DNA of 64,000 nucleotides from Campylobacter showae CSUNSWCD (GTDB lineage Bacteria; Campylobacterota; Campylobacteria; Campylobacterales; Campylobacteraceae): NCBI RefSeq assembly GCF_000313615.1, contig NZ_AMZQ01000011.1, positions 46,106 to 110,105 of the forward strand, read 5' to 3'. Shown piece by piece: positions 53,444 to 62,697 of this stretch (position 1 is its first letter; each line of letters starts with the position of its first letter). The notes under the pieces were generated by a model. It saw only the letters and a program-made list of their open reading frames with translations, ran no database searches and was not told where the DNA came from. The position numbers and the translations under genes were made by a program.

Positions 53444-53714
53444 TTAAGACCTTTTTTGTTTGATTATATTTAAATCGGTAGCCCAAATGGATGATTTTGG
53501 TTAAGGATTGCGCGGAAGAGGGTTAAATTTAAAATTTATCGGCGAAGCGGCAAATTTGCAAAATAAGCGGACAAAAAAACTACTTGAAGTCAAATTTGGA
53601 TTGGGTAAATTTGAGATAACGAATTTAGAGATTTATAAAAATCCGCCCGTCAAATTTAACGGGCGGGGCAAATTTAAGGGGGCGCAAAAGCTTGAGCCTT
53701 AAATTTAAACTTAA
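53444..53714. other. Gene-free stretch between the CopD-like gene and dnaK
   Basis: About 270 bases dense in AAATTT words. A 64-codon frame (53508-53702) has a composition made largely of those words and no sign of being a gene. Confidence 0.5.
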
Positions 53715-53736
53715 AGCCCTTGCCGAAACAAGGGCT
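53715..53736 (-). terminator. Terminator of the hrcA-grpE-dnaK operon
   Basis: Arms AGCCCTTG (53715-53722) and CAAGGGCT (53729-53736) pair perfectly around a six-base loop, with a T-rich tail on the minus strand, directly after the dnaK stop. Confidence 0.85.
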
Positions 53737-53741
53737 AAATT

Positions 53742-55619
53742 TTACTCAACTTCGGCGTCGATGACGTCGTCGTCTTTTTTCTTGCCGCCGTTTGCTTGCT
53801 CGCCAGCAGCGCCGTCTTTTTTATACATCGCTTCGGCTAGCTTGTGGCTGGCTTCGCTTAGAGTTTTGACCTTCGCATCGATCTGCTCTTTGCTCGCATT
53901 TTCGTCTTTTAGCGTCTCTTTTAGCTCGTCAAGCGCCTTTTGGATACGCTCTTTGTCCTCGGCTGGGATTTTCTCGCCTAGCTCGTCAAGGCTCTTTTGC
54001 GTTTGGTGCGCTAGCGCGTCGGCTTGGTTGCGCGCCTCTACCGCGTCTTTGCGCTTTTTGTCGTCCTCTTTGTGTAGCTCGGCGTCTTTTACCATGTTGT
54101 TGATCTCATCCTCGCTTAGACCGCTTGAGCCTGAGATCGTGATATTTTGGGCTTTGCCGGTGGCTTTATCTTTAGCTGAGACCGTTAGGATACCGTTGGC
54201 GTCGATATCAAACTCAACCTCGATCTGAGGCACTCCGCGAGGAGCAGCAGGGATGCCTTCTAGGTTAAACTGACCTAAAGACTTGTTGTCGCGGGCAAAT
54301 TCGCGCTCGCCTTGGAGTACGTGGATCGTGACGGCGCTTTGGTTATCCTCGGCGGTTGAAAATACCTGATTTTTCTTGACCGGGATAGTCGTGCCTTTTT
54401 CGATGATTTTTGTCATCACGCCGCCTAGAGTCTCGATGCCTAGGCTTAGCGGAGTGACATCTAGGAGCAACACGTCCTTCACGTCGCCTTTGATAACCGC
54501 GCCTTGGATTGCTGCGCCGATAGCTACGACTTCGTCTGGATTTACGCTTTTATTTAGCTCTTTACCAAATGCTTTTTTGACCTCTTCTTGAACTAGAGGC
54601 ACGCGTGTCGAACCGCCTACCATGACGATTTCTTTTATATCTTTTTTGTCCAGTCCGGCATCTTTTACGACCTCGTTTATCTTGGTGATCGTTTGAGCGA
54701 CTAGATCCTCTATCATGCCTTCAAATTTTGCCCTAGTTAGCGTCTTTGTGAGGTGTTTTGGGCCAGTAGCGTCAGCTGTGATGAACGGTAAATTTATTGT
54801 CGTTTCTTGAGCCGAGCTTAGCTCTTTTTTAGCTATTTCGGCAGCCTCTTTTAGGCGCTGCATAGCCATCACGTCGGTTTTTAGATCGATACCCGAGTCG
54901 CTTTTAAATTCGCTCGTTAGCCAATCGATTAAGCGGTTATCGAAGTCATCGCCGCCAAGGAACGCGTTACCGCCAGTAGCTAAAACCTCGACCACGCTAT
55001 CGCCGGTTTCTAGCACCGTAACGTCAAACGTACCGCCGCCTAGGTCGTAAACCATGATCTTTTCGGCCTCTTTTTTATCTAGACCGTAAGCAAGAGCCGC
55101 CGCGGTAGGCTCGTTTATTATGCGAAGCACGTTTAGTCCAGCGATAGTTCCCGCCTCTTTAGTTGCTTTTCTTTGGCTGTCGTTAAAGTACGCAGGTACG
55201 GTGATGACGGCGTCCACGACGGTTTCGCCCAGGTAGCTTTCCGCGTCCTCTTTTAGCTTTATGAGTACTTTTGCGGAGATTTCTTGCGGAGTGTAGACCT
55301 TGCCCGCGATCTCGATAGCGCACGCGCCGTTTCTATCTACGATGTGGTACGGTAGGCGAGATTTGGCCTCTTGTGCATTTTTCTCGTTGCTCATTAGACC
55401 CATTATTCTTTTTATAGAGTAGATGGTTTTTTCAGGGTTTGTGACGGCTTGGCGTTTTGCGCTGTCGCCTACTAAAATTTCGCCCTTGTCGGTAAATGCC
55501 ACGACCGAAGGAGTAGTATTTTTACCCTCTTTGTTCGGGATTACTTTGCTTTCGCCACGCTCATACACGCTCACGCATGAATTCGTCGTTCCTAGGTCTA
55601 TACCTATTACTTTTGCCAT
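53742..55619 (-). CDS. dnaK: Chaperone DnaK (Hsp70)
   Basis: DnaK binds unfolded proteins with DnaJ and GrpE. The 625-residue protein starts with [11 protein letters not shown] and has [11 protein letters not shown], Val-Gly-Gly-Ser-Thr-Arg-Val-Pro, the Asp-Val-Thr-Pro-Leu-Ser-Leu-Gly linker, the substrate-binding domain and the C-terminal Asp-Ala-Glu-Val-Glu tail. It ends the hrcA-grpE-dnaK operon, 35 bases after grpE. dnaJ is not in this window. Confidence 0.98.
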   Translation of the reverse strand: MAKVIGIDLGTTNSCVSVYERGESKVIPNKEGKNTTPSVVAFTDKGEILVGDSAKRQAVTNPEKTIYSIKRIMGLMSNEKNAQEAKSRLPYHIVDRNGACAIEIAGKVYTPQEISAKVLIKLKEDAESYLGETVVDAVITVPAYFNDSQRKATKEAGTIAGLNVLRIINEPTAAALAYGLDKKEAEKIMVYDLGGGTFDVTVLETGDSVVEVLATGGNAFLGGDDFDNRLIDWLTSEFKSDSGIDLKTDVMAMQRLKEAAEIAKKELSSAQETTINLPFITADATGPKHLTKTLTRAKFEGMIEDLVAQTITKINEVVKDAGLDKKDIKEIVMVGGSTRVPLVQEEVKKAFGKELNKSVNPDEVVAIGAAIQGAVIKGDVKDVLLLDVTPLSLGIETLGGVMTKIIEKGTTIPVKKNQVFSTAEDNQSAVTIHVLQGEREFARDNKSLGQFNLEGIPAAPRGVPQIEVEFDIDANGILTVSAKDKATGKAQNITISGSSGLSEDEINNMVKDAELHKEDDKKRKDAVEARNQADALAHQTQKSLDELGEKIPAEDKERIQKALDELKETLKDENASKEQIDAKVKTLSEASHKLAEAMYKKDGAAGEQANGGKKKDDDVIDAEVE

Positions 55620-55654
55620 TGTTTTTCCTTTTTATTAAATTTTTCTTTCAAATT

Positions 55655-56182
55655 TTACTTCGCTATCGACACCATCGCAGGGCGCAAAACTCTGCCGTTG
55701 ATGAGGTAACCTTTTTGTATCACTTGCACGATCTTACCTTTTTCCACGTCTTCGCTTTCTACTTGCAGCATAGCATTGTGGAAATTCGGATCAAAGTCCT
55801 CGTTCGCTTCGATCGCGGTGATGCCGTTTTTTTCAAAGCATTTTTTAAACTGATCTATCGTTATATAAATTCCTTCTTTTATTTTAGCCGCGTATTCGTC
55901 GCCTTCGGTTTCAAAATTTACCGCCATCTCAAGCGCGTCTATCACCGGAAGCAGATCGCGAGCGAATTTCTCGTTCGCATACGTCGCGATGTCCGCTTTT
56001 TCCTTTTCGAAACGCTTTTTGATGTTTTCAAAGTCCGCGTTGGCTCTATAATACTTATCCGTTAGCTCCTCGAGCTGCTTTTGAAGCTCGACGTATTTCG
56101 CGTCAAGGCCCTCAAAACTGATACTCTCGTCGAAATTTGACGGGATTTGCTGCTCAAGTTCTACGTTTTCATTCTCGTTCAT
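55655..56182 (-). CDS. grpE: Nucleotide exchange factor GrpE
   Basis: GrpE releases ADP from DnaK. The 175-residue protein has an acidic N-terminus, a long coiled coil (~30-90, with Ala-Asp-Phe-Glu-Asn-Ile-Lys-Lys-Arg) and the C-terminal beta domain (Gly-Ile-Thr-Ala-Ile-Glu ... Phe-Asp-Pro-Asn-Phe-His-Asn-Ala-Met; Gly-Tyr-Leu-Ile-Asn-Gly-Arg-Val-Leu-Arg-Pro-Ala). It overlaps hrcA by four bases. Confidence 0.97.
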   Translation of the reverse strand: MNENENVELEQQIPSNFDESISFEGLDAKYVELQKQLEELTDKYYRANADFENIKKRFEKEKADIATYANEKFARDLLPVIDALEMAVNFETEGDEYAAKIKEGIYITIDQFKKCFEKNGITAIEANEDFDPNFHNAMLQVESEDVEKGKIVQVIQKGYLINGRVLRPAMVSIAK

Positions 56183-56958
56183 GCCGCCTCCTTTAGGTTG
56201 TTTAAAAATCTTTCATAATCATTATAAATACTGCCCGCGCAAAGCATTTTAGCTTCTTTACCCTCGTAATTTACGTCAAGCTTCATGCCTAGGTAACTTT
56301 CGCCAAAAAAGACTAAATTTGAGTCAAAAACCATCTCAAAACTAGGGCTTAGCGCGCTTTTAAAGCTCTCGCCGAAAATTTCAAGCGCTATCTTTTCGTT
56401 TTCTAAAAAGCGAATTTTGGTGCGCTTTAGCTCGGCTATCTTATTTCTTAGTTCGTTTAGACCCACCTGCATACAGGTAAGCTCGAGTCTGCCCAGGTCT
56501 ATGCCGATGAGATTGCTCAAAAATTTCTCGACTTTATAGTTAAATTTGAGCACGATCTCGTCCTCGCTAAAGCTCAAAATCAAAAATCTATTGTTTAAAT
56601 TTAAAACCTCGTTTAGCGTTTGGGTTTTGCTTTCAAAAACCATCGCGTAAATTTCAAATTTATCGCTTAGCAACTTTAGTAGGTTAGGATTTGCGATATC
56701 TAGCGTCTCATCGAAATTTAACCTAGCTCGCCAATAATCTCTCATCGTCGCAACCGTCGGTATCCTGCCTCCGCTAACGTGAAACTGAGTAATCGCGCCC
56801 TCGTCGGAGAGCTTTTTAAAATAAACCCTAATCGTAGAGGCCGGGATCGACATCCCCATGCGCGAACCAAGCTCGCTAGAGCCGATCGGAGCGTTGTCGC
56901 TAAGATAAGCTTGAATGATAGAATCAAGTATCAGATCTCGCTTGCTCACCTTTATCAT
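56179..56958 (-). CDS. hrcA: Heat-shock repressor HrcA
   Basis: HrcA binds the CIRCE operator and represses chaperone genes until heat stress. The 259-residue protein has an N-terminal winged helix (Asp-Leu-Ile-Leu-Asp-Ser-Ile-Ile-Gln-Ala-Tyr; Ala-Pro-Ile-Gly-Ser-Ser-Glu-Leu; Pro-Ala-Ser-Thr-Ile-Arg), and a C-terminal half that is more divergent and shorter than in Bacillus, as usual for epsilonproteobacteria. The ATG at 56958 is preceded by AAGGAG embedded in a CIRCE-like operator, so it probably represses its own operon. Confidence 0.93.
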   Translation of the reverse strand: MIKVSKRDLILDSIIQAYLSDNAPIGSSELGSRMGMSIPASTIRVYFKKLSDEGAITQFHVSGGRIPTVATMRDYWRARLNFDETLDIANPNLLKLLSDKFEIYAMVFESKTQTLNEVLNLNNRFLILSFSEDEIVLKFNYKVEKFLSNLIGIDLGRLELTCMQVGLNELRNKIAELKRTKIRFLENEKIALEIFGESFKSALSPSFEMVFDSNLVFFGESYLGMKLDVNYEGKEAKMLCAGSIYNDYERFLNNLKEAA

Positions 56959-56959
56959 A

Positions 56960-56986
56960 TTAGCACTCTCTCCTTTAAATTGCTAG
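56960..56986 (-). promoter_or_regulatory. CIRCE operator with one degenerate arm
   Basis: On the plus strand TTAGCACTC (56960-56968), nine spacer bases, then AATTGCTAG (56978-56986). The CIRCE consensus is TTAGCACTC-N9-GAGTGCTAA: one arm is perfect, the other matches at six of nine positions. The spacer carries the hrcA ribosome site. Confidence 0.8.
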
Positions 56987-56990
56987 GCGC

Positions 56991-57020
56991 ATTATACAAC
57001 ATTGAGCGGATAATTGTCAA
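56991..57020 (-). promoter_or_regulatory. Near-consensus sigma-70 promoter of hrcA-grpE-dnaK
   Basis: On the minus strand TTGACA (57020-57015) and TATAAT (56996-56991) are separated by 18 bases. Both hexamers are perfect, rare in Campylobacter, where a -35 is usually not recognisable. Transcription would start inside the CIRCE operator. Confidence 0.8.
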
Positions 57021-57234
57021 GGGCTATAGTTAAAAAAAATTGTTTAGATAACTTTAGTGTAGTTAGCTCAAGGTTAGAAATGTAAAAATTGGGTGTGGTG
57101 AGTGGCGCGCGGGAAAAATTGAATAAATTTAATGTAAGAGTAGGTTAAATTTGATTTTATTGCTAGAAATTTTATGAATCTAAAATTTGATGTGTTAAAT
57201 TTTGAAAAATAATAAGAAGTAAAATTTGAAAGAA

Positions 57235-57254
57235 AAGCCCCAAATTCGGGGCTT
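57235..57254 (-). terminator. Terminator of rpsO
   Basis: Arms AAGCCCC (57235-57241) and GGGGCTT (57248-57254) pair perfectly with a six-base loop and a T-rich tail on the minus strand, just after the rpsO stop. Confidence 0.85.
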
Positions 57255-57258
57255 AGGA

Positions 57259-57531
57259 TTATTTATCTCTGAGATTTAGCTCAGCGATAACTTTTGTGTA
57301 AGCTGCGTAATCTTTAGCTTTTAGATATTTCATCAAGCGTTTTCTGCGACCTACTATCTTAAGTAGTCCGAGGCGAGACGAGTGATCTTTTTTGTAGATT
57401 TTTAGGTGCTCGGTTAGCTCCTCGACCCTTGCTGTCAGCAATGCGATCTGAACTTCCGGAGAACCTGTATCTTTTTCTTTTCTAGCGAATTTCGCAACAA
57501 TTTCTGCTTTTTTAGCCGAATCCAAAGCCAT
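57259..57531 (-). CDS. rpsO: 30S ribosomal protein S15
   Basis: S15 binds 16S rRNA early in 30S assembly. The 90-residue protein starts Ala-Leu-Asp-Ser-Ala-Lys-Lys and has [10 protein letters not shown], His-Leu-Lys ... Lys-Asp-His-Ser-Ser-Arg-Leu-Gly-Leu and Arg-Arg-Lys-Arg-Leu-Met-Lys-Tyr-Leu. A longer frame to 57624 exists but crosses the promoter; ATG 57531 has an AGGAGGT site. It is divergent from the Rrf2 gene. Confidence 0.97.
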   Translation of the reverse strand: MALDSAKKAEIVAKFARKEKDTGSPEVQIALLTARVEELTEHLKIYKKDHSSRLGLLKIVGRRKRLMKYLKAKDYAAYTKVIAELNLRDK

Positions 57532-57565
57532 AATGACCTCCTGATTGGTGAGATTAAAAAAGGCG

Positions 57566-57571
57566 ATTATA
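57566..57571 (-). promoter_or_regulatory. Extended -10 promoter of rpsO
   Basis: On the minus strand TGATATAAT, a TGn-TATAAT extended -10, lies about 35 bases before the rpsO ATG. The resulting leader is too short for a ribosomal-protein leader structure. Confidence 0.6.
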
Positions 57572-57675
57572 TCATAAAAATCAAAAAATGCGGCACCTGT
57601 TTTAAAAAATATTGATTTAATCAAATTTGCAGATAAAATTTAATAAAATATCAGCAAAAAATTTAAGGGGAATTT

Positions 57676-58080
57676 ATGCTTTTGACAAAAGCGAGCGAAT
57701 ATGCGCTGCTTTCGCTGATTTATATAGCGCAAAAAGACGCTCCCTCGGACGTCGATACGATGTCGGGCGAACTTGAGATATCAAAAAGCTTTTTGGCTAA
57801 AATTTTGCAAAATTTGGCCAGAGAGGGCATTTTGGTTTCGTTTAAGGGTGCAAACGGCGGATTTATGCTCGCGCAAAAACCTGAAGAAATCAGCATAAAA
57901 AGAATAATCGAAAGCGCAGAAAAGCGTAAAATGGCGGTATTTGAGTGTTCTATCTCGGCCGATAGTTGTGCCTCTAGCAAGGGCGGAATGTGTCAAATCT
58001 GGCCGATGTTTAGTGCGCTGCAGTCTAAAATAGACGATTTTTTAGATACAATTACGTTAGCAAATATAATCAAGAAGTAA
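57676..58080 (+). CDS. Rrf2-family transcriptional regulator with three cysteines
   Basis: Rrf2 proteins (IscR, NsrR, RirA) are winged-helix regulators, many sensing through an iron-sulfur cluster. The 134-residue protein has the N-terminal Ala-Ser-Glu-Tyr-Ala-Leu-Leu-Ser-Leu, the recognition helix around Lys-Ser-Phe-Leu-Ala-Lys-Ile-Leu-Gln-Asn-Leu, Gly-Ala-Asn-Gly-Gly-Phe, and Cys91, Cys98 and Cys106 as candidate cluster ligands (spacing 6 and 7, unlike IscR). It directly precedes flhA, as I recall in C. jejuni. Which signal it senses is unknown. Confidence 0.9.
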   Translation: MLLTKASEYALLSLIYIAQKDAPSDVDTMSGELEISKSFLAKILQNLAREGILVSFKGANGGFMLAQKPEEISIKRIIESAEKRKMAVFECSISADSCASSKGGMCQIWPMFSALQSKIDDFLDTITLANIIKK

Positions 58081-58083
58081 ATT

Positions 58084-60246
58084 TTGGCAAAACAAAAGCG
58101 CAATATCCTAACTCTGGTCGCACCGTTTTTAGAGCCCATCGTAAGGTTTAAGGGGCTCACGATCGTCGGCGTCATAATCGCCATCCTTGCGATCATCATC
58201 GTGCCGCTTCCTAGTGCAGTTTTGGACTTTTTTCTTGCGCTTTCCATCTCTATCTCGGTGCTCATCATCCTGATCGCCGTTTACGTGCCAAAGCCCACCG
58301 ATCTTAGTACCTTTCCGACGCTAATCCTTATCATCACGCTTTTTAGACTCTCTCTAAATATCGCCACTACGCGCATGATTTTAAGCGAAGGGCACAACGG
58401 TCCAGATGCCGTGAGCGAGATAATATCGAGCTTCGGGCAGTTCGTCGTAGGCGGCAACTACGTCATCGGCGTGATAGTTTTTACGATCCTAGTTCTTATA
58501 AATTTTATGGTCGTTACCAAGGGTTCGACGCGCGTGAGCGAGGTGCAGGCGAGATTTACGCTCGATGCGATGCCTGGTAAGCAAATGGCGATAGACGCCG
58601 ACTTAAACGCGGGTCTGATCGATGAAAAGACAGCTAGAGAGCGCCGCGAAGCCATCATCGGCGAGGCGAATTTCTACGGTGCGATGGACGGCTCGTCTAA
58701 ATTTATCAAAGGCGACGCGGTTGCTGGCATCATCATCACGATTATAAATATCGTCGGCGGCTTTCTCATCGGTTCGTTTCAGTACGGCCTAGACATGGCT
58801 ACCTCGGCGCAAAACTACACGATCCTAACTATCGGCGACGGTCTAGTGAGCCAGATACCTGGCCTCATCACGTCAACGGCTACGGCGATCATCATCACGC
58901 GAGCTAGCAAGGATGATGAAAATTTCGCCGAGGGTTCGCTAACGCAGCTGCTAGGCGAATACAAAACGCTTTTGATAGTCGGCTTTATACTATTTATCTT
59001 TGCTCTAGTCCCGGGACTGCCGACGCTATCTCTGGGCTTTATCTCGCTTCTATTTTTAAGTATGGGCTATATAATGAAAGAGGTAAAAGAGGGCAAGATA
59101 AATTTGACCGCTAAAGCCCAAAGTATAGGCTCTGTGCAGGGCGAGGAAGAAGGGCAAACAGCGCCTAAACCGCCTAAAAAAAGCGAAGAAGAGATCGCCC
59201 GTGAAGAAGAAGCTAAGATAAACGATATCTTAAAGCTTGAAATTTTAGAACTCGATCTAGGATATGGTCTGCTAAAGATCGCCGAGACCGATCTCATCGA
59301 GCGCATACGAGCGATGCGACGAAATATCGCGGCACAGCTTGGCTTCTTGATGCCAAAGATCCGCATCCGCGACAACCTCCAACTACCGCCAAACGAATAC
59401 CGCTTCAAACTAAAAGGCGTCGTGATCGGACAGGGGGAAATTTACGCGGATAAATTTCTCGCGATGGATAGCGGGCTAGTTAGCGACAACATCGAGGGCA
59501 TCCCGACCAAAGAGCCCGCGTTTGGTCTCGATGCACTATGGATCGATGCGAGCGTAAAAGAGGACGCAATACTAAGCGGCTACACGATCGTGGATCCCGC
59601 GAGTGTCATCTCCACGCATATGAGCGAGCTAATAAAGCAAAACGCTGCCGAGCTCCTAACCCGCCAAGAGACGCAAAATTTGCTCGACAAGCTAAAATCA
59701 GAATACCCCGTCATCGTCGAGGATACGCTGCGCATCGCGCCTATCGGAGTGATTCAAAAGGTGCTAAAAGCGCTACTAAAAGACCACATCCCGATAAAAG
59801 ATATGCTAAGCATCCTAGAAGCGCTAAGCGACATAGCCGAGGTTAGCAAGAACCTAGATATGATCGTCGAGCATGTCCGCACCGCGCTTGCTCGCGCTAT
59901 CACTTCGCTTTACGTCGATGAGGGAGGGCGGTTAAATTTCTACGTGATGGAGCCTGCCGCGCAGCAAAAACTGATCGACGCCGTGCAGTATAAAGACGGC
60001 GCGTATCACCTAATGATAAACGTCTCGCAGACCTCGGCGATCGTGCAGGCTCTGCGCGAGGCGAGGGCGAAGCGGCCGATCTCGGAATACGGCTCGATGA
60101 TACTTTGCGTGGAGCCTAGCTTGCGTAAATTTATCGCCGATATCTGCGCGAATTTCGCCATAGATATCACTGTGCTTAGCTTTGCCGAAGTCGCAGCAAA
60201 TACGCCGTTTGAGACGCTAGGCACGATAGAAATATCAAATTTGTAA
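58084..60246 (+). CDS. flhA: Flagellar export gate protein FlhA
   Basis: FlhA forms the export gate of the flagellar type III secretion system; in Campylobacter it is also needed to activate sigma-54 flagellar genes. The 720-residue protein has about eight membrane helices (~20-330) with the conserved Leu-Phe-Arg-Leu-Ser-Leu-Asn-Ile-Ala-Thr-Thr-Arg and the Phe-Thr-Leu-Asp-Ala-Met-Pro-Gly-Lys-Gln-Met-Ala cytoplasmic loop, then a large cytoplasmic domain. It starts at a TTG three bases after the Rrf2 stop, so the two are co-transcribed. Confidence 0.97.
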   Translation: MAKQKRNILTLVAPFLEPIVRFKGLTIVGVIIAILAIIIVPLPSAVLDFFLALSISISVLIILIAVYVPKPTDLSTFPTLILIITLFRLSLNIATTRMILSEGHNGPDAVSEIISSFGQFVVGGNYVIGVIVFTILVLINFMVVTKGSTRVSEVQARFTLDAMPGKQMAIDADLNAGLIDEKTARERREAIIGEANFYGAMDGSSKFIKGDAVAGIIITIINIVGGFLIGSFQYGLDMATSAQNYTILTIGDGLVSQIPGLITSTATAIIITRASKDDENFAEGSLTQLLGEYKTLLIVGFILFIFALVPGLPTLSLGFISLLFLSMGYIMKEVKEGKINLTAKAQSIGSVQGEEEGQTAPKPPKKSEEEIAREEEAKINDILKLEILELDLGYGLLKIAETDLIERIRAMRRNIAAQLGFLMPKIRIRDNLQLPPNEYRFKLKGVVIGQGEIYADKFLAMDSGLVSDNIEGIPTKEPAFGLDALWIDASVKEDAILSGYTIVDPASVISTHMSELIKQNAAELLTRQETQNLLDKLKSEYPVIVEDTLRIAPIGVIQKVLKALLKDHIPIKDMLSILEALSDIAEVSKNLDMIVEHVRTALARAITSLYVDEGGRLNFYVMEPAAQQKLIDAVQYKDGAYHLMINVSQTSAIVQALREARAKRPISEYGSMILCVEPSLRKFIADICANFAIDITVLSFAEVAANTPFETLGTIEISNL

Positions 60247-60254
60247 GGAATAAA

Positions 60255-61373
60255 ATGACCATCCACCACCTCTCGCACACCGATCTGGACGGATACGGCG
60301 CGCAGGTAATAACGAATCACTATTTTAAAAACGTTAAATTTTATAACTCGAACTATGGCAAGGAGATTGACGAGAAATTTGATCAAATTTTGGCTCAAAT
60401 TTCGGATAAAAACACAGTCTCGGCGGAGTCAAATTTGGGCGGCGGGCAAAACGATATCTCGCAAAATGTGTCCGGAAATCACGGGGAAACCGAAGTGATT
60501 AAAAATGACGAAAAAGCGCTTATCCTGATAACGGATCTAAATTTAACCGTGGAGCAGTGCGAGGCCTACGAAAAGGCGCTCGCAAATAAAAACGCTAAAA
60601 TTTTACTCCTAGATCATCACCAAAGCGGCGCCGAGTGCGCGAGCAAATTTGGCTGGTATTTTTTAGATAGCTCAAGGTGCGCGACTAAGATCACGCATGA
60701 TTTTTTCGCTAAAATTTACGGCGTAGATGCGAGCCTAAATCACTTTAGCGACGTCGTAAACGCAGTCGACATCTGGCTAAAAGAGGACGTAAATTTTGAA
60801 ATGGGTAAGGTCGGGCTAGGACTCGTCGCAAACGCAAAAGAGATAAACAAAACGATGTTTGAAGCAGAAAACTCGCGCTATCTTTTTTATCTAATCAAAC
60901 GAGCGCGGGAGTTTTTCGACGCGGGAGACGACTATGTCGGGCTTGACGAGGCGATTTTTGGATTTAAAAAGGACTTTTTTAAAGAGGATAAAAACGATAC
61001 GCTAAGCAACCTTATCTCGGCTTTCGTCGTTAAAAAACTAAGCGAAGAAAAAGAGAAATTTAGCATAAAGTATAACGATTTTAAGGGTATTTTGACCTAT
61101 AATATCGGCAATACTTCCGTTATAGGCAATGATTTTTTAGTCGCAAATCCCGATGTTGATTTTTTCATCGACGTTACGAGCAAAAAGACGCTGAGCTTTC
61201 GCGCTAACGGCAAGGTAGACGTCAGCCAGATGGCTAAAAATTTAGTCGGCGGCGGCGGACACGTGAACGCTAGCGGCGGGCTTTTTGCGGGCTTTAAGGA
61301 TAGCTTTAGCTATGAGAACGTAAAAGCACAGATAACCGACCTAATAACTAAAAAAACGATTTTACAAGGATAG
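60255..61373 (+). CDS. DHH-family phosphoesterase
   Basis: The 372-residue protein has the DHH phosphoesterase plan: His-Thr-Asp-Leu-Asp-Gly-Tyr-Gly-Ala (motif I), Ile-Thr-Asp-Leu-Asn (motif II), Leu-Leu-Asp-His-His-Gln (motif III) and a C-terminal DHHA1-type Gly-Gly-Gly-Gly-His-Val-Asn-Ala-Ser-Gly-Gly. Relatives include oligoribonucleases (NrnA) and cyclic dinucleotide hydrolases; which applies is unclear. A variable insertion (~55-90) lies between motifs I and II. It follows flhA by eight bases. Confidence 0.9.
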   Translation: MTIHHLSHTDLDGYGAQVITNHYFKNVKFYNSNYGKEIDEKFDQILAQISDKNTVSAESNLGGGQNDISQNVSGNHGETEVIKNDEKALILITDLNLTVEQCEAYEKALANKNAKILLLDHHQSGAECASKFGWYFLDSSRCATKITHDFFAKIYGVDASLNHFSDVVNAVDIWLKEDVNFEMGKVGLGLVANAKEINKTMFEAENSRYLFYLIKRAREFFDAGDDYVGLDEAIFGFKKDFFKEDKNDTLSNLISAFVVKKLSEEKEKFSIKYNDFKGILTYNIGNTSVIGNDFLVANPDVDFFIDVTSKKTLSFRANGKVDVSQMAKNLVGGGGHVNASGGLFAGFKDSFSYENVKAQITDLITKKTILQG

Positions 61374-61376
61374 AAA

Positions 61377-61604
61377 ATGAAAGAAATAGAACCTACCGTG
61401 GACGAGCTAAGCTACGAGCTTTCGATGATGTTAGAGGCGATGCTTTATTATGCCGGCGTGAAAAAAGATAGGCTACAAGACGCCGCCGAGACCTACATCG
61501 AGTGTATCGACGACGCACTGGAGAGCAGCGATGCCGAGGGCGTGGACGAGGTGCTCGAAGTCGTCGAATATATGAAGAAAAAGCACGCTAAATTTTTCAA
61601 ATGA
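61377..61604 (+). CDS. Small acidic helical protein of unknown function
   Basis: The 75-residue protein is acidic and almost wholly helical by pattern (Glu-Leu-Ser-Tyr-Glu-Leu-Ser-Met-Met-Leu-Glu-Ala-Met-Leu; Asp-Glu-Val-Leu-Glu-Val-Val-Glu-Tyr-Met-Lys-Lys). No family comes to mind. Its start lies three bases after the DHH gene, and its stop overlaps the next start by four bases, so it is clearly translated as part of the run from flhA to cmoB. Confidence 0.75.
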   Translation: MKEIEPTVDELSYELSMMLEAMLYYAGVKKDRLQDAAETYIECIDDALESSDAEGVDEVLEVVEYMKKKHAKFFK

Positions 61605-61780
61605 AAACTCTAGCGCGAATTTTACTTTTTTCGGCTCTGGCGGCTATGCTGGGCGGATGCGTGTTTTTAAACGATCGCGGCGTGACGACGAAGTACTACA
61701 ACGAGTGCAAGGAGTACTACGACGCGACGGGCGTCTATCACAAAGAGTGCCCTAAAAATATCATCGACTGGACGGAGTGA
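61601..61780 (+). CDS. Small lipoprotein of 59 residues
   Basis: An ATG overlapping the previous stop opens 59 codons: a lipoprotein signal (Lys-Thr-Leu-Ala-Arg, hydrophobic core, then Leu-Gly-Gly-Cys with the lipidated Cys at residue 20) and a short mature part with Asn-Glu-Cys-Lys-Glu-Tyr-Tyr-Asp and Lys-Glu-Cys-Pro, whose two cysteines could form a disulfide. It overlaps cmoB by one base (TGATG). C. jejuni has a small lipoprotein near its cmoB and Cj0977 genes, but I cannot confirm they are related. Function unknown. Confidence 0.75.
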   Translation: MKTLARILLFSALAAMLGGCVFLNDRGVTTKYYNECKEYYDATGVYHKECPKNIIDWTE

Positions 61781-62685
61781 TGAGCTTAGAAGCGGCTAGA
61801 GCGGCGAAGGCTAGGGAGCTGGCGGGCAAAATCTACGCACCTTTGATGCGTGAGATAGAGGAGCTGGCGGCTAAATTTACGGAGCGCGAATTTGAGCTTA
61901 AATTTGACGATATAGTCGAGATAAGTGCAAATTTAACCCCAGCCCAGCGCGAAGAGACTCTACAAACGGCGCTGAATTTACGCTCGTGGCGCAAGGGGCC
62001 CTTTAAGATAGACGATATATTTATCGACAGCGAGTGGAGGAGTTTTGTCAAATTTAACCTACTCGCGCCGCACATGGATCTAGTGGGCAAGGTCGTGGGC
62101 GATATCGGCTGCAACAATGGCTACTATCTCTTTCGCATGCTGCCCAAGCGTCCCAAAAAGCTGATTGGCTTTGATCCCGGCGTTATGAGCTTTTTGCAGT
62201 TTAAATTCATCGACGCGTTTGCGCGCTCGGGCATAGAGTACGAGCTACTAGGCGTCGAGCATCTGCCGCACTACGGCGTCAAATTTGACGTGCTCTTTTG
62301 CCTGGGCGTGCTCTATCACAGAAGCGATCCTGTGCGTACGCTAAAAGAGCTAAAAGGCGCGCTAAATGCGGGCGGCGAGCTCTTTTTGGACACGATGTAT
62401 CTTGATATGGATGGCGATTTTGCCCTGAGTCCGAAAAATACATACTCAAAGATACCAAACATCTACTTCGTGCCGACTATTAGCGCGCTTTTAAACTGGT
62501 GCGAGAGGGCAAATTTTAAAGACGCGCAAATTTTAGCCACAAAGCCGACGGACGCGTACGAGCAGCGAAAAACGGAGTGGATCTTGGGTCAGAGTTTGGG
62601 CGATTTTCTCGATCCCGCAGACCCGGCGCGCACGGTCGAGGGCTATCCAGCGCCAAAACGAGCCTATCTAAAACTAAGCGTATAA
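61780..62685 (+). CDS. cmoB: tRNA U34 carboxymethyltransferase CmoB
   Basis: CmoB moves the carboxymethyl group of carboxy-S-adenosylmethionine (made by CmoA) onto 5-hydroxyuridine 34 of tRNA. The 301-residue protein shows Leu-Arg-Ser-Trp-Arg-Lys-Gly-Pro-Phe, Glu-Trp-Arg-Ser, Asp-Ile-Gly-Cys-Asn-Asn-Gly-Tyr-Tyr, Gly-Val-Leu-Tyr-His-Arg-Ser-Asp-Pro and Trp-Cys-Glu-Arg-Ala-Asn-Phe, all CmoB features. The ATG at 61780 overlaps the lipoprotein stop; a GTG three bases earlier is also in frame. Confidence 0.94.
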   Translation: MSLEAARAAKARELAGKIYAPLMREIEELAAKFTEREFELKFDDIVEISANLTPAQREETLQTALNLRSWRKGPFKIDDIFIDSEWRSFVKFNLLAPHMDLVGKVVGDIGCNNGYYLFRMLPKRPKKLIGFDPGVMSFLQFKFIDAFARSGIEYELLGVEHLPHYGVKFDVLFCLGVLYHRSDPVRTLKELKGALNAGGELFLDTMYLDMDGDFALSPKNTYSKIPNIYFVPTISALLNWCERANFKDAQILATKPTDAYEQRKTEWILGQSLGDFLDPADPARTVEGYPAPKRAYLKLSV

Positions 62686-62697
62686 AAAAGGTGAAAA

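Noticed and set aside
53508-53702. Possible 64-codon gene between the CopD-like gene and dnaK
   Set aside because: It is composed largely of AAATTT words and has no ribosome site or family pattern.
57532-57624. N-terminal extension of S15
   Set aside because: It crosses the extended -10 promoter and is not part of the S15 family.
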